Origin: Thermoflexales bacterium
GTDB lineage: Bacteria > Chloroflexota > Anaerolineae > S140-20
Direction of reading: 5' to 3'
NCBI GenBank assembly: GCA_015484715.1
Contig: WFUY01000223.1
Coordinates: forward strand, 1-11,612
DNA: 11,612 bases
In this document: positions 1-6,536 of the stretch, piece after piece
Layout of the letters: each line of letters starts with the position of its first letter
Numbering within the stretch: position 1 is the stretch's first letter
Position numbers and translations under genes: made by a program
Notes under the pieces: generated by a model
Database searches by the model: none
What the model was told of the DNA's origin: nothing
The model's input: only the letters and a program-made list of their open reading frames with translations

Positions 1-3000
1 GAAGCAGTTCCTCCCGCGCGGCAAGAAGGGCTTTTCGCTGGTTCTGGCGGTGCCGCCGGTCCCCCGCCGTCAGCGTCGGGGAGCGCTCCAGGACCTCCAA
101 GACGGTGAGGGCCTGGTCGTAGTAGTGCAGCGCTTCCACGTCGGCGTAGAGGGCCCGAGCCTTGCGCCCGCTCCACAGGAGATAGTTCAGCGCCTTGTCG
201 TGCTCACCGGCCTGGATGAAGTGGTGGGCTAGGTCGGGGATCACCTGTTCCAGGACGTTGGCCGGCTTCCGCTCCAGGGCGTGCCCCACGTGGCGGTGCA
301 GCCGGGAGCGGACGATGGAAAGCATCTCGGCGTAGAGGACCTGGCGCACCAGGGGGTGGGTGAAGCGTAGCACCACCCGGGTGCCGCCGTTCAGCTCTTC
401 TTCGCTTACTCGCAGGACCTGCAGGTCCAGCACTTCGTCCAGGCCCAGCAGCACTTCTTCTTCCTTGCGGCCCGTCGCGGCGATCAGCAGGTTCATCTCG
501 AACTCGAAGCCCAAGACGGCGGCGTGGCGCAGCAAATCCAGGGCCTCCTCAGAGAGGGATTCCAGACGATGCAGGACCAGCTCGTCCAAGGTGGCCGGGG
601 TGAGGGATTCCACCTGGCGGCGGTTGCGCCCCTGCTGGGGACGCTGGAGGTAAGCCCGCACCATCTCTTCGATGTAGAGGGGGTTGCCCTCTGTCTCCCC
701 GTACAGCCAGAGGGCGAAATCGGGGGGCACCTGGCCGGGACCGGTGATCTCCAGCGTCATCTGGTGGACGGCGACGGGACCCAGCCGGGAGAGGCGGATG
801 AGATCCACACCCGGCAATCCTGTCACTCGGTTCAGCCATTCTTGCAGCGGGCGATCTTCTTCCAGGTCGTCCCGATAGGTGACGCAGAAAAGGACCCGGG
901 GGAGGTTGGCCCGGACCAGGTACTCCAGCAGGGCCAGGGTGGAGAGGCTGGCTGCTTCCAAGTCCTCAAGGATGAAGAGGACCGGTTGACGCTCGGCCAA
1001 CTGTTCGAGGAAGCGCTTCATCCCCTCGAAGAGGCGTTGCTGCCCTGATGTGGGGTAGCCAGCGGTGTTGCCCTCGGGGTGGGAGGGCCTGGGCGCAGCC
1101 TGGGCTTCGGGGATGAGCCGGGGCAGTTCGGGGCTGGAGGCGAGGAAATCGCTCAGCAGTAGGATGTCCCCCGGATTGCGGCGCAGGTGGTGGCGGATGG
1201 CGTCAATGAAGGGACGGTAGGGGAAGAGGCTCCCCGGTTCCACCTCGCGCCCCGTTAGGATGGTGTAGCCCTGGACTCGGGTGATCATCTCTTGGAGGAG
1301 GCGGGTCTTGCCGATGCCCGGCTCCCCGGTGATCAGGACCAGTCCCCCGCCGCCCAGGAGGGTGTCCTGGACCCGCTCCAGGAGCCGGGCGATCTCTGCC
1401 TCGCGGCCCAGGAGGGGAAGCATCGGCCCGACGGAGAGCAGTCCCTCCAGCACCCGGCGCAAGGAGGCCGCCGAGGGGTAGCGAGCGTCGGGGTCCCGAG
1501 CCATCAGCCGCAGGACGACGTGGGCCAGGGGGGCGGCCAGATCGGGTCGCCGGCGTCGTGGGTCGGGCGGAGCCTGATGCAGCTTGGCTGTGAGGAGCGC
1601 CTCCTCGCTGGAAGAGGCGGCGAAGGGGCTGTGGCCGGTCAGCATCTCGTATAGGAGGGCCCCCAGCGCGTAGAGGTCAGAGGCCGGCCCCACAGTGCGT
1701 CCCTGAAGCTGCTCTGGCGAAAGGTAGATGGGCGAGCCGACGTAGGCGGGCACCTTGTCGAGAGGGCGGTCGGTCAGGGGGCGGTTCAGCCCAAAGTCCA
1801 GCAGGCGGACCTGACCGTTCTCCTGGATCAGGATCGTCTCCGGGGCCAGGCCCCGGTGGAGGGCCCCCCGCTGATGGGCGTGCTCCAGCGCCGAGGTGAT
1901 CTCCAGGGCGATTTGGAAGGCCTGGCGGACCGGCAGAGGGCGGTGATCCTCCAGCATCTCCCGCAGCGAGCGCCCCGGCGTGTACTCCATCACCAGGTAG
2001 TGCAGATCCTCCGCCTTCCCCATTTCGTACAGGGTGGCGATGTGGGGATGTCGCAGGCTGCGGCACGCCTCGGCGGCGGCGAGGAAGCGCTTGATCGCCC
2101 GTTCTCCCCAGGAGGGGGAGAGCACCTTGAGGGTGACCAGCCGGTTGAGGTGGTGGTCCAGAGCCTTGTAGGTGGTGCCCCACAGGTCCCGGCTGATCAG
2201 GGCCTGGACCTCGTACCGCTCGTCCAGCGTCTGGCCGGGGACGAGGGGGATGCGGTGGCGCATCGCTTCCTTGGCCTCATCAACGGTCTCGTAGAGGGCC
2301 AGGATTCCCTCGCTGTCCATCCGCCGGAGGGCGCGGCGCACGTCCCAGGAAGGGTTGGCCAGGGCTAGGGCCTCCAGGTGCTGGCAACTACGCAGGATGG
2401 CCTGCAGGCCGGCAGCGTCCAGGTGAACCACTTCCCCCAGGTCCAGGATCACCCGAGAGGGCTCTCGGGTGCTCACCTCCTGTAGCGCCTGTTCCAGTTG
2501 GGGGGCCCGCTGGGCGTTGAGCCGGCCTGCGAGGGCCAGGATGGTGAACGGTCCCTCCTGCCGCCGGTCAATGGTCAGCCGGGCCTCCCGGTAGAGGTCC
2601 AACTCCAGGCCGTCGTAGGCGACCATGATCTCGCAGGGGGAGCGGGAGTAGTCCTTGGCTTGGTAGTTCCGGGCATCCTGCAGGATGGTCCAGATCTCCT
2701 CGTCGGTGTAGGTGGGGTCGTGGTGGAAGAGGAGCAGACGGCGCACGTTGGCCAGTGTGGCGATGTCCACGCCGATGATGGCGTTGCTGTGCCCCCAGTC
2801 TTCCTTGATCAGGGACTCCCGCAGGGTGAACATCGCATCGAAGATGAGGACGTCAGCGTCCCGGAAGAATTCAACGAAGTGGCGGGTGCCTGCCTGGTCC
2901 AAACGCTTATACTCGTTGTCGGCCGCGTAGACGACGCAGGCTTCGTCGTCCTCGATGCGGTAGCCGTAGGAGTTCCCCGGATGGTTGAGGCGGATGTTGC

Positions 3001-3541
3001 GGATGCGGGTGTTCCCCAAGGTGATGGTCTCTCCCTCCTGGAGGGAGATGAAGTGGATCTCCGCCTGCATGTAGTCCAGGCCGACGGGGAACCAGACGGG
3101 GTTCTGCTGGCCTCGGAAGCGGCCTTCCAGGTCGTCGTGGACGCCGTAGATGTAGAGGCGGTTTCCTCGGACGAAGGCGGGGCGGAAGAAGGGGAACCCC
3201 TGGATGTGATCCCAGTGGGTGTGGCTGATGAAGATGTGGGCCACGCCCTTTCCCTGGCCGAACTCTTCCTTCATTAATTCGATGCCCAGGCGGCGCAGCC
3301 CTGACCCCGCGTCCAGGATAATCAAGTTCTTGCCGCTACGGACCTCGACGCAAGGGGTATCGCCGCCGGCGGTGCCACGGATGGGGAAGGGCAGGGTCTC
3401 TACATAGGCGTGGACCTCGGTGGGGTCACTGAGATTGATGCCTTCAGCTTGTAACAGTGCTTGGATGATCTTCTCGGTGATGGTCTCAGACGTGATCGGT
3501 GAGGGAATGGATCCGCGCGTGCCCCATAACTTAAGCTTCAT
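1..3541 (-). CDS. MBL-fold hydrolase / STAS / pseudokinase-like / AAA-ATPase / TPR fusion protein (C-terminus cut by window edge)
   Basis: One open frame runs from ATG at 3541 to the left edge (at least 1180 residues, no stop). Residues 1-300 are a metallo-beta-lactamase fold of the PhnP/RNase Z-like group: it opens MKLKLWGTRGS, has HTHWDH at 107-112 (H107, H109, D111, H112), then H187, D208 and H273/H274 as likely metal ligands. About 325-425 is a STAS (anti-sigma antagonist) domain with LDAAGL at 374-379, so Ala replaces the usual phospho-Ser. About 440-700 is a Ser/Thr kinase fold: K472 (VTLK) and D582-F-G are kept, but HRD is H562-R-G564, followed by LAPET instead of LKPEN, and the glycine loop is degenerate. 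About 710-990 is a STAND/AAA ATPase with Walker A GEPGIGKT (739-746) and Walker B ILED ending at D860. From about 1090 helical TPR-like repeats begin. No signal peptide or membrane segment is seen, so it is probably cytosolic. The start has only a weak GAGG Shine-Dalgarno but fits the family N-terminus. It is likely a signalling scaffold or NTP-driven switch; substrate unknown. Confidence 0.93.
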   Translation of the reverse strand, partial: MKLKLWGTRGSIPSPITSETITEKIIQALLQAEGINLSDPTEVHAYVETLPFPIRGTAGGDTPCVEVRSGKNLIILDAGSGLRRLGIELMKEEFGQGKGVAHIFISHTHWDHIQGFPFFRPAFVRGNRLYIYGVHDDLEGRFRGQQNPVWFPVGLDYMQAEIHFISLQEGETITLGNTRIRNIRLNHPGNSYGYRIEDDEACVVYAADNEYKRLDQAGTRHFVEFFRDADVLIFDAMFTLRESLIKEDWGHSNAIIGVDIATLANVRRLLLFHHDPTYTDEEIWTILQDARNYQAKDYSRSPCEIMVAYDGLELDLYREARLTIDRRQEGPFTILALAGRLNAQRAPQLEQALQEVSTREPSRVILDLGEVVHLDAAGLQAILRSCQHLEALALANPSWDVRRALRRMDSEGILALYETVDEAKEAMRHRIPLVPGQTLDERYEVQALISRDLWGTTYKALDHHLNRLVTLKVLSPSWGERAIKRFLAAAEACRSLRHPHIATLYEMGKAEDLHYLVMEYTPGRSLREMLEDHRPLPVRQAFQIALEITSALEHAHQRGALHRGLAPETILIQENGQVRLLDFGLNRPLTDRPLDKVPAYVGSPIYLSPEQLQGRTVGPASDLYALGALLYEMLTGHSPFAASSSEEALLTAKLHQAPPDPRRRRPDLAAPLAHVVLRLMARDPDARYPSAASLRRVLEGLLSVGPMLPLLGREAEIARLLERVQDTLLGGGGLVLITGEPGIGKTRLLQEMITRVQGYTILTGREVEPGSLFPYRPFIDAIRHHLRRNPGDILLLSDFLASSPELPRLIPEAQAAPRPSHPEGNTAGYPTSGQQRLFEGMKRFLEQLAERQPVLFILEDLEAASLSTLALLEYLVRANLPRVLFCVTYRDDLEEDRPLQEWLNRVTGLPGVDLIRLSRLGPVAVHQMTLEITGPGQVPPDFALWLYGETEGNPLYIEEMVRAYLQRPQQGRNRRQVESLTPATLDELVLHRLESLSEEALDLLRHAAVLGFEFEMNLLIAATGRKEEEVLLGLDEVLDLQVLRVSEEELNGGTRVVLRFTHPLVRQVLYAEMLSIVRSRLHRHVGHALERKPANVLEQVIPDLAHHFIQAGEHDKALNYLLWSGRKARALYADVEALHYYDQALTVLEVLERSPTLTAGDRRHRQNQRKALLAAREELL

Positions 3542-3590
3542 ATCCCAGAACCTCGTTCGCTCTCTCCAATGCAGGCAAACACCGAGGTTA

Positions 3591-3599
3591 ATTATACCA
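3591..3599 (-). promoter_or_regulatory. Extended -10 promoter of the MBL/STAS/kinase/ATPase gene
   Basis: Read on the minus strand this is TGGTATAAT, a perfect TATAAT -10 box (3591-3596) preceded by the TG of an extended -10 element. No good -35 hexamer lies 16-18 bp upstream, which is usual for extended -10 promoters. Transcription would begin near 3584, giving a leader of about 43 nt before the ATG at 3541. It suggests the large fusion gene is transcribed independently of RNase J, whose stop codon is about 120 bp upstream. Confidence 0.6.
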
Positions 3600-3643
3600 T
3601 ACTGTGCTGGGGAAAGAAAGGGCACGGGTCACACAGGGATTTC

Positions 3644-3705
3644 GCGCTCCCCGAGGCTTCCCGGCATCTTACGATCCGTCTGGAGCGCCAAGGAGAACCT
3701 CGGGG
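3644..3705 (-). other. Competing inverted repeats downstream of RNase J
   Basis: Two mutually exclusive pairings overlap here: an 8-bp repeat CCCCGAGG (3649-3656) with CCTCGGGG (3698-3705), and a 7-bp repeat GCGCTCC (3644-3650) with GGAGCGC (3682-3688). They follow the RNase J stop codon closely. There is no T-run, so this is not a standard intrinsic terminator. It may be a 3' end stabiliser or a rho-dependent region, or it may have no function. Confidence 0.25.
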
Positions 3706-3715
3706 GGAGAAGGGT

Positions 3716-5398
3716 TCAGTCACGCCCCTGGCGCACCTTGGAGGGCTCGATCTCGACCACCACGGCGAAGGTCATTGGCCGGCGTCGAGTCTCATTGTAG
3801 AAGAACTTGCTCAGCGCGTTTTGGATGACCGATTGCAATTCATCGCGACTGCGGTGTCCGTTCTGGCGGAGCAGGTCCAGTACCTGGCTGCGGGCATTCT
3901 CCAGCAGGTCGCTGGCCTCCCGCAGGTAGACGAACCCCCGGGAGAGGATCTCCGGCTCGGCCAGCGGACGGTGAGTTCGGGCGTCTACCGGCACCACGAC
4001 GATGACAAAGCCCTCTTCGGCCAGCACCTCTCGGTCCCGGATTACCGCCGGCCCGATGTCCCCCACGCCGGAGCCGTCCACGAAGACGTAGCCACCGGGC
4101 ACCCGATCCCCGATGGTCATCGTCTTCTCGTCCAGCTCGATCACCGTCCCGTTCTCGACCACAGCGATCCGGTCGGGTGGGATCCCCAGCTCCTGGGCCA
4201 TCAGCGCGTGCTGCTTCAGGTGGCGCAGTTCGCCGTGGATAGGGATGAAGTAGCGGGGACGGATGAGGTTGATCAGCAGCTTCTGCTCTTCCTGGCTGGC
4301 GTGACCGGAGACGTGGACGGGGGCGATGGGGTCGTAGAGGACGTTGGCCCCCCGTTGGAAGAGCCGGTTGATGATGCGGTGGACCATCTCCTCGTTTCCG
4401 GGGATGGGGTGGGCCGACATCACGACGGTATCCCCCTCCTGGATGCGCAGGTGACGGTGTCGGCCCAGGGCCAGCCGGCCCAGGACCGCTGTAGGTTCCC
4501 CCTGGGTGCCCGTCGCCATAATGGCCACCTGGCGGGGTGGCAGCCGATTCACCTGGTTCAGGTCAATGAGCAGCTCCTGGGGGATCTCCAGATACCCCAG
4601 GGAGCGGGCCATCTTCACGTTCTCCAGCATCGTGTGGCCGGCGATGGCCAGCTTCCGCCCGTGCCGCTGGGCGGCGTTGGCCACCTGTTGCACCCGCGAG
4701 ATGAGGGAGGCGAAGGTGGCGACGATGATCCGGCCCGGGGCCTCGCGGAAGACCCGGTCGAAGGCGTCGTCAATGACCGCCTCCGAGGGGGTCCAGCCCG
4801 GTTTGTCGGCGTTGGTGCTGTCGGCCAGGAGAGCCAGGACGCCTCGGCCCGCGAACTCGGCCAGCTTGGCGAAGTCCGGTGGACGGCCATCCACCGGCGT
4901 GTGGTCGAACTTGTAGTCGCCGGAGTGGACGATGAGCCCCACCGGCGTGGTGATGCCCAGCCCCACGCTGTCGGGGATGCTGTGGCAGACGTGGAAGGGT
5001 TCAATGGTGAAGGGGCCGAGGGTGAAGCGGTCCCCGGCCTCCATCAGGCGGACGTCGGCCATGTCCTGGAGCTTGGCGTTGCGAAGCTTGACTTCGATCA
5101 GCCCCTTGGTGAGCCGGGTGGCGTAGATAGGGGCTTGGATCTCCCGTAGGATGTAGGGGAGGGCTCCCGTGTGGTCCTCGTGACCGTGGGTGACGAGGAT
5201 CGCCCGCACCCGGTCCTTCTTGTCCAACAGGTAGTTGAAGTCGGGGATGATGAAGTCCACCCCCAGCATATCGTTTTCGGGGAACATAATGCCCCCATCC
5301 ACGATCAGGATGTTGCGGCCATACTCGATGCTCATCATATTCTTGCCGATCTCCCCCAGGCCACCCAGGGGAACGATGCGGAGTTTTCGGCTTGCCAT
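3716..5398 (-). CDS. rnj: Ribonuclease J (5'-3' exo/endoribonuclease)
   Basis: The 560-residue product matches the usual length of RNase J (about 555), the metallo-beta-lactamase/beta-CASP nuclease that matures rRNA and degrades mRNA in the cytoplasm of bacteria lacking, or adding to, RNase E. It opens with the family signature KLRIVPLGGLGEIGKNMM. The zinc motif HGHEDH is at residues 71-76. Further hallmarks are HSGDYKFD, ADSTNAD, ATFASLISR, MSAHPIPGNE, HVSGHASQEE and PIHGE, and a full C-terminal domain ends in EPSKVRQGRD. The ATG at 5398 is chosen because a GGGAGG Shine-Dalgarno lies 9 nt upstream and the family N-terminus begins there; an in-frame start at 5509 would lie upstream of the likely transcription start and translate the terminator. 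It is the first gene leftward from the divergent intergenic region and has its own promoter and a structured leader. Catalytic residues appear intact. Confidence 0.97.
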   Translation of the reverse strand: MASRKLRIVPLGGLGEIGKNMMSIEYGRNILIVDGGIMFPENDMLGVDFIIPDFNYLLDKKDRVRAILVTHGHEDHTGALPYILREIQAPIYATRLTKGLIEVKLRNAKLQDMADVRLMEAGDRFTLGPFTIEPFHVCHSIPDSVGLGITTPVGLIVHSGDYKFDHTPVDGRPPDFAKLAEFAGRGVLALLADSTNADKPGWTPSEAVIDDAFDRVFREAPGRIIVATFASLISRVQQVANAAQRHGRKLAIAGHTMLENVKMARSLGYLEIPQELLIDLNQVNRLPPRQVAIMATGTQGEPTAVLGRLALGRHRHLRIQEGDTVVMSAHPIPGNEEMVHRIINRLFQRGANVLYDPIAPVHVSGHASQEEQKLLINLIRPRYFIPIHGELRHLKQHALMAQELGIPPDRIAVVENGTVIELDEKTMTIGDRVPGGYVFVDGSGVGDIGPAVIRDREVLAEEGFVIVVVPVDARTHRPLAEPEILSRGFVYLREASDLLENARSQVLDLLRQNGHRSRDELQSVIQNALSKFFYNETRRRPMTFAVVVEIEPSKVRQGRD

Positions 5399-5405
5399 AG
5401 ACGTG

Positions 5406-5418
5406 ATCCTCCCAGGAT
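5406..5418 (-). promoter_or_regulatory. Small hairpin over the RNase J ribosome-binding site
   Basis: The minus-strand sequence ATCCTGGGAGGAT pairs ATCCT with AGGAT around a GGG loop and contains the whole GGGAGG Shine-Dalgarno of rnj. If it folds, ribosome access would be reduced. The stem is only 5 bp, so it is weak on its own, particularly at high growth temperature. Confidence 0.35.
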
Positions 5419-5421
5419 AAC

Positions 5422-5457
5422 AAAAAAACCGCCGACGCCGTGGCTGGCCCAGCGGTT
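5422..5457 (-). terminator. Intrinsic terminator inside the RNase J leader (possible attenuator)
   Basis: On the minus strand AACCGCTGGGCC (5457-5446) pairs with GGCGTCGGCGGTT (5439-5427), giving a 12-bp stem with one bulged G, two G.T pairs and a 6-nt loop. It is followed directly by further Ts down to 5422 (T7 in all). It lies downstream of the rnj promoter and about 25 bp upstream of the rnj start codon. No minus-strand gene lies upstream that would need a terminator here, so it either attenuates rnj or ends a short leader RNA of about 70 nt. Confidence 0.75.
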
Positions 5458-5499
5458 CCCCCCAAAGACCTCTCTTGAACGATCCAACGGTGCCTCGGT

Positions 5500-5528
5500 A
5501 TGGTAACACAACTTGCCCATTCCGTCAA
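5500..5528 (-). promoter_or_regulatory. Sigma70-type promoter of RNase J
   Basis: On the minus strand the -35 box TTGACG (5523-5528) and -10 box TACCAT (5500-5505) are separated by exactly 17 bp. The -35 matches consensus at five of six positions and the -10 at four of six. Transcription should start near 5493-5495, leaving a 5' leader of about 95 nt with the terminator hairpin. The -35 box is only 3 bp from the direct repeat flanking the palindromic element. Confidence 0.7.
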
Positions 5529-5531
5529 GGA

Positions 5532-5706
5532 GAGGGAATCCGGTGATTACCCATATCTTTGGAGATAGGGGGACGAGCCGTCCACGAATGGGGCACGAAT
5601 ACACGAATGAAGGACCGCCTCATTCGTGCATTGGTGAGAAATTCGTGGACGGCCTGCTACGGACCACTCTCTCGCTCACTGGTGGGTAATCACCGCGAGG
5701 GAATCC
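5532..5706. repeat. MITE-like nested palindromic element with flanking direct repeats
   Basis: The 11-bp direct repeat GAGGGAATCCG occurs at 5532-5542 and 5697-5707. It bounds a nested palindrome: outer arms CGGTGATTACCCA (5541-5553) and TGGGTAATCACCG (5683-5695), both perfect over 13 bp; inner arms GCCGTCCACGAAT (5577-5589) and ATTCGTGGACGGC (5641-5653), also perfect over 13 bp; and a core hairpin CACGAATG/CATTCGTG extended by AGG/CCT around an ACCG loop (5602-5628). The motif CACGAAT or its complement occurs five times. Terminal inverted repeats plus a possible target-site duplication suggest a small non-autonomous mobile element, but no transposase is present. The first base or two of the outer arms overlap the direct repeat, so exact boundaries are uncertain. 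A small TATCT/AGATA hairpin lies at 5554-5567. Confidence 0.6.
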
Positions 5707-5725
5707 GAATCCCGCAGAGAGGGCC

Positions 5726-5754
5726 TTGACATCGGCTCCCTTTTGGTGTATACT
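5726..5754 (+). promoter_or_regulatory. Promoter of the tetR/beta-oxidation operon
   Basis: A consensus -35 box TTGACA (5726-5731), a 17-bp spacer and the -10 box TATACT (5749-5754, five of six) make this the strongest promoter in the window. The start site should be near 5761. Operator palindromes overlap the -10 and the start, so bound repressor would block RNA polymerase. No other convincing promoter was seen before the thiolase gene, so the whole operon probably depends on this one. Confidence 0.8.
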
Positions 5755-5769
5755 GACTACGAGTCAGTA
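5751..5769. promoter_or_regulatory. TetR-type operator O1
   Basis: This is a perfect 8-bp-arm palindrome, TACTGACT-ACG-AGTCAGTA, that overlaps the -10 box and the expected start site. Its form and place, directly upstream of a TetR-family gene, indicate autoregulation. Confidence 0.75.
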
Positions 5770-5786
5770 ACTGACCGGCGGTTAGT
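5770..5786. promoter_or_regulatory. TetR-type operator O2
   Basis: ACTGACC-GGC-GGTTAGT repeats the O1 design (7-bp arms, 3-bp centre) with six of seven arm pairs matched. Its centre (5778) is 18 bp from that of O1 (5760), just under two helical turns, so two dimers could bind side by side. The junction GTCAGT-A-ACTGAC (5763-5775) is itself palindromic and an alternative register. Confidence 0.65.
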
Positions 5787-5800
5787 AGAAAGGGGGAGCG

Positions 5801-6448
5801 GTGGCCACAGCAGCACGCCGGCGGCGGGAGCGGGAGCAGCGCCGGGAATCCATCCTCCGGGCAGCCCGAGAGGTCTTCTTCCGGCGGGGCTTTCACCGGG
5901 CCACCGTGGACGAGGTCGCCGAAGTCGCCGAGGTCAGCAAAGGGACCGTTTATCTCTACTTTGAGAGCAAAGAGACCATCCTGGCCCATCTCCTCCTGGA
6001 GGGATTGAACGAACTGGTGAAGCGCCTGGAACGGGCCTTCGCCCCCGAAGAAGCCCTGGCAGCCGATGTGCGGATTCGCAGGCTGGCCAGGGCTTATCTT
6101 TCTTTCTTCCAGGAGGAGCCCGACTACTTCCGGCTGCTCATGGCCCTGGACCGGGGGCGGTTCCAGGAGACGGTGCCCGAGGAGGTCTACCAGCAGGTCC
6201 TGACCCAGAGCCTGCGCGGGCTCCACTGGCTGGTGCAGGCCGTCCAACAAGGGGTGGACGAAGGCCGCTTCCAGGTGGAGGATGCCCGGCAGGCTGCCGG
6301 TGTCCTCTGGGCAGCTCTCAACGGCGTCCTCGTCCTGCTGGGCCATCCCCTCCGCCGCGAGATCTTGGCTTCTGAGCTGGAAACCCTCTACGAAGCCGCC
6401 CTGGAGACCGTGCTGCGCGGGTGGCAGTGCGAAGGGCGTAAAACGTAG
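5801..6448 (+). CDS. TetR-family repressor, probable FadR-like regulator of beta-oxidation
   Basis: The 215-residue product has the usual length and N-terminal helix-turn-helix of TetR regulators: RESILRAAREVFFRRGFHR, then ATVDEVAEVAEVSKGTVYLY and FESKETILAHLL (about residues 15-65). The rest is an all-helical ligand-binding and dimerisation domain. It starts at GTG 5801, with a purine-rich AAAGGGGGAG tract ending two bases before the start; the spacing is tight and no better start lies nearby. Its promoter is covered by two palindromes and it heads a fatty-acid-degradation gene set, so by analogy with TetR-type FadR proteins it probably represses the operon until long-chain acyl-CoA binds. 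The ligand is inferred. The last residues, GRKT, and the TAG stop come from the start of the heptamer array, so the native C-terminus may have been altered when the array formed. Confidence 0.9.
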   Translation: MATAARRRREREQRRESILRAAREVFFRRGFHRATVDEVAEVAEVSKGTVYLYFESKETILAHLLLEGLNELVKRLERAFAPEEALAADVRIRRLARAYLSFFQEEPDYFRLLMALDRGRFQETVPEEVYQQVLTQSLRGLHWLVQAVQQGVDEGRFQVEDARQAAGVLWAALNGVLVLLGHPLRREILASELETLYEAALETVLRGWQCEGRKT

Positions 6449-6517
6449 GGCGTAAAGCGTAAGGCGTAAAACGTAAGGCGTAAAACGTAGGGCATAAAGC
6501 GTAAGGCGTAAAACGTG
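6434..6517 (+). repeat. Tandem array of twelve RRRCGTA heptamers
   Basis: Twelve consecutive 7-mers fit RRRCGTA with two single-base exceptions (GGGCATA at 6490 and a final AAACGTG). Units such as GGGCGTA or AGGCGTA mostly alternate with AAACGTA or AAGCGTA, giving a 14-bp period. The array begins inside the last codons of tetR, supplies its TAG stop (6446-6448) and ends 19 bp before the thiolase start. Unlike the rest of the operon it is A-rich, which points to replication slippage or insertion rather than coding descent. Low-complexity peptides read from its complement should not be taken as protein. Confidence 0.9.
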
Positions 6518-6536
6518 ACCGAGAGAGGAGGATACG

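Noticed and set aside
524..3277. Several plus-strand frames of 120-260 codons opposite the large fusion gene
   Set aside because: They have no ribosome-binding sites of note and no domains, and are fully covered by a continuous minus-strand frame with well-ordered motifs.
3600..3715. Intrinsic terminator after RNase J
   Set aside because: Inverted repeats are present but no T-run follows, so I list them only as a low-confidence structure.
3569..5149. A plus-strand frame of 526 codons antisense to RNase J
   Set aside because: RNase J on the other strand is unmistakable. The antisense product has no family resemblance and shows the same compositional shadow.
5399..5509. N-terminal extension of RNase J to an upstream start at 5509
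   Set aside because: That start lies upstream of the predicted transcription start and the extension would translate through the terminator hairpin. The family N-terminus and a good Shine-Dalgarno support 5398.
6434..6517. CRISPR-like array
   Set aside because: The units are 7 bp with no spacers. It is a simple tandem repeat.
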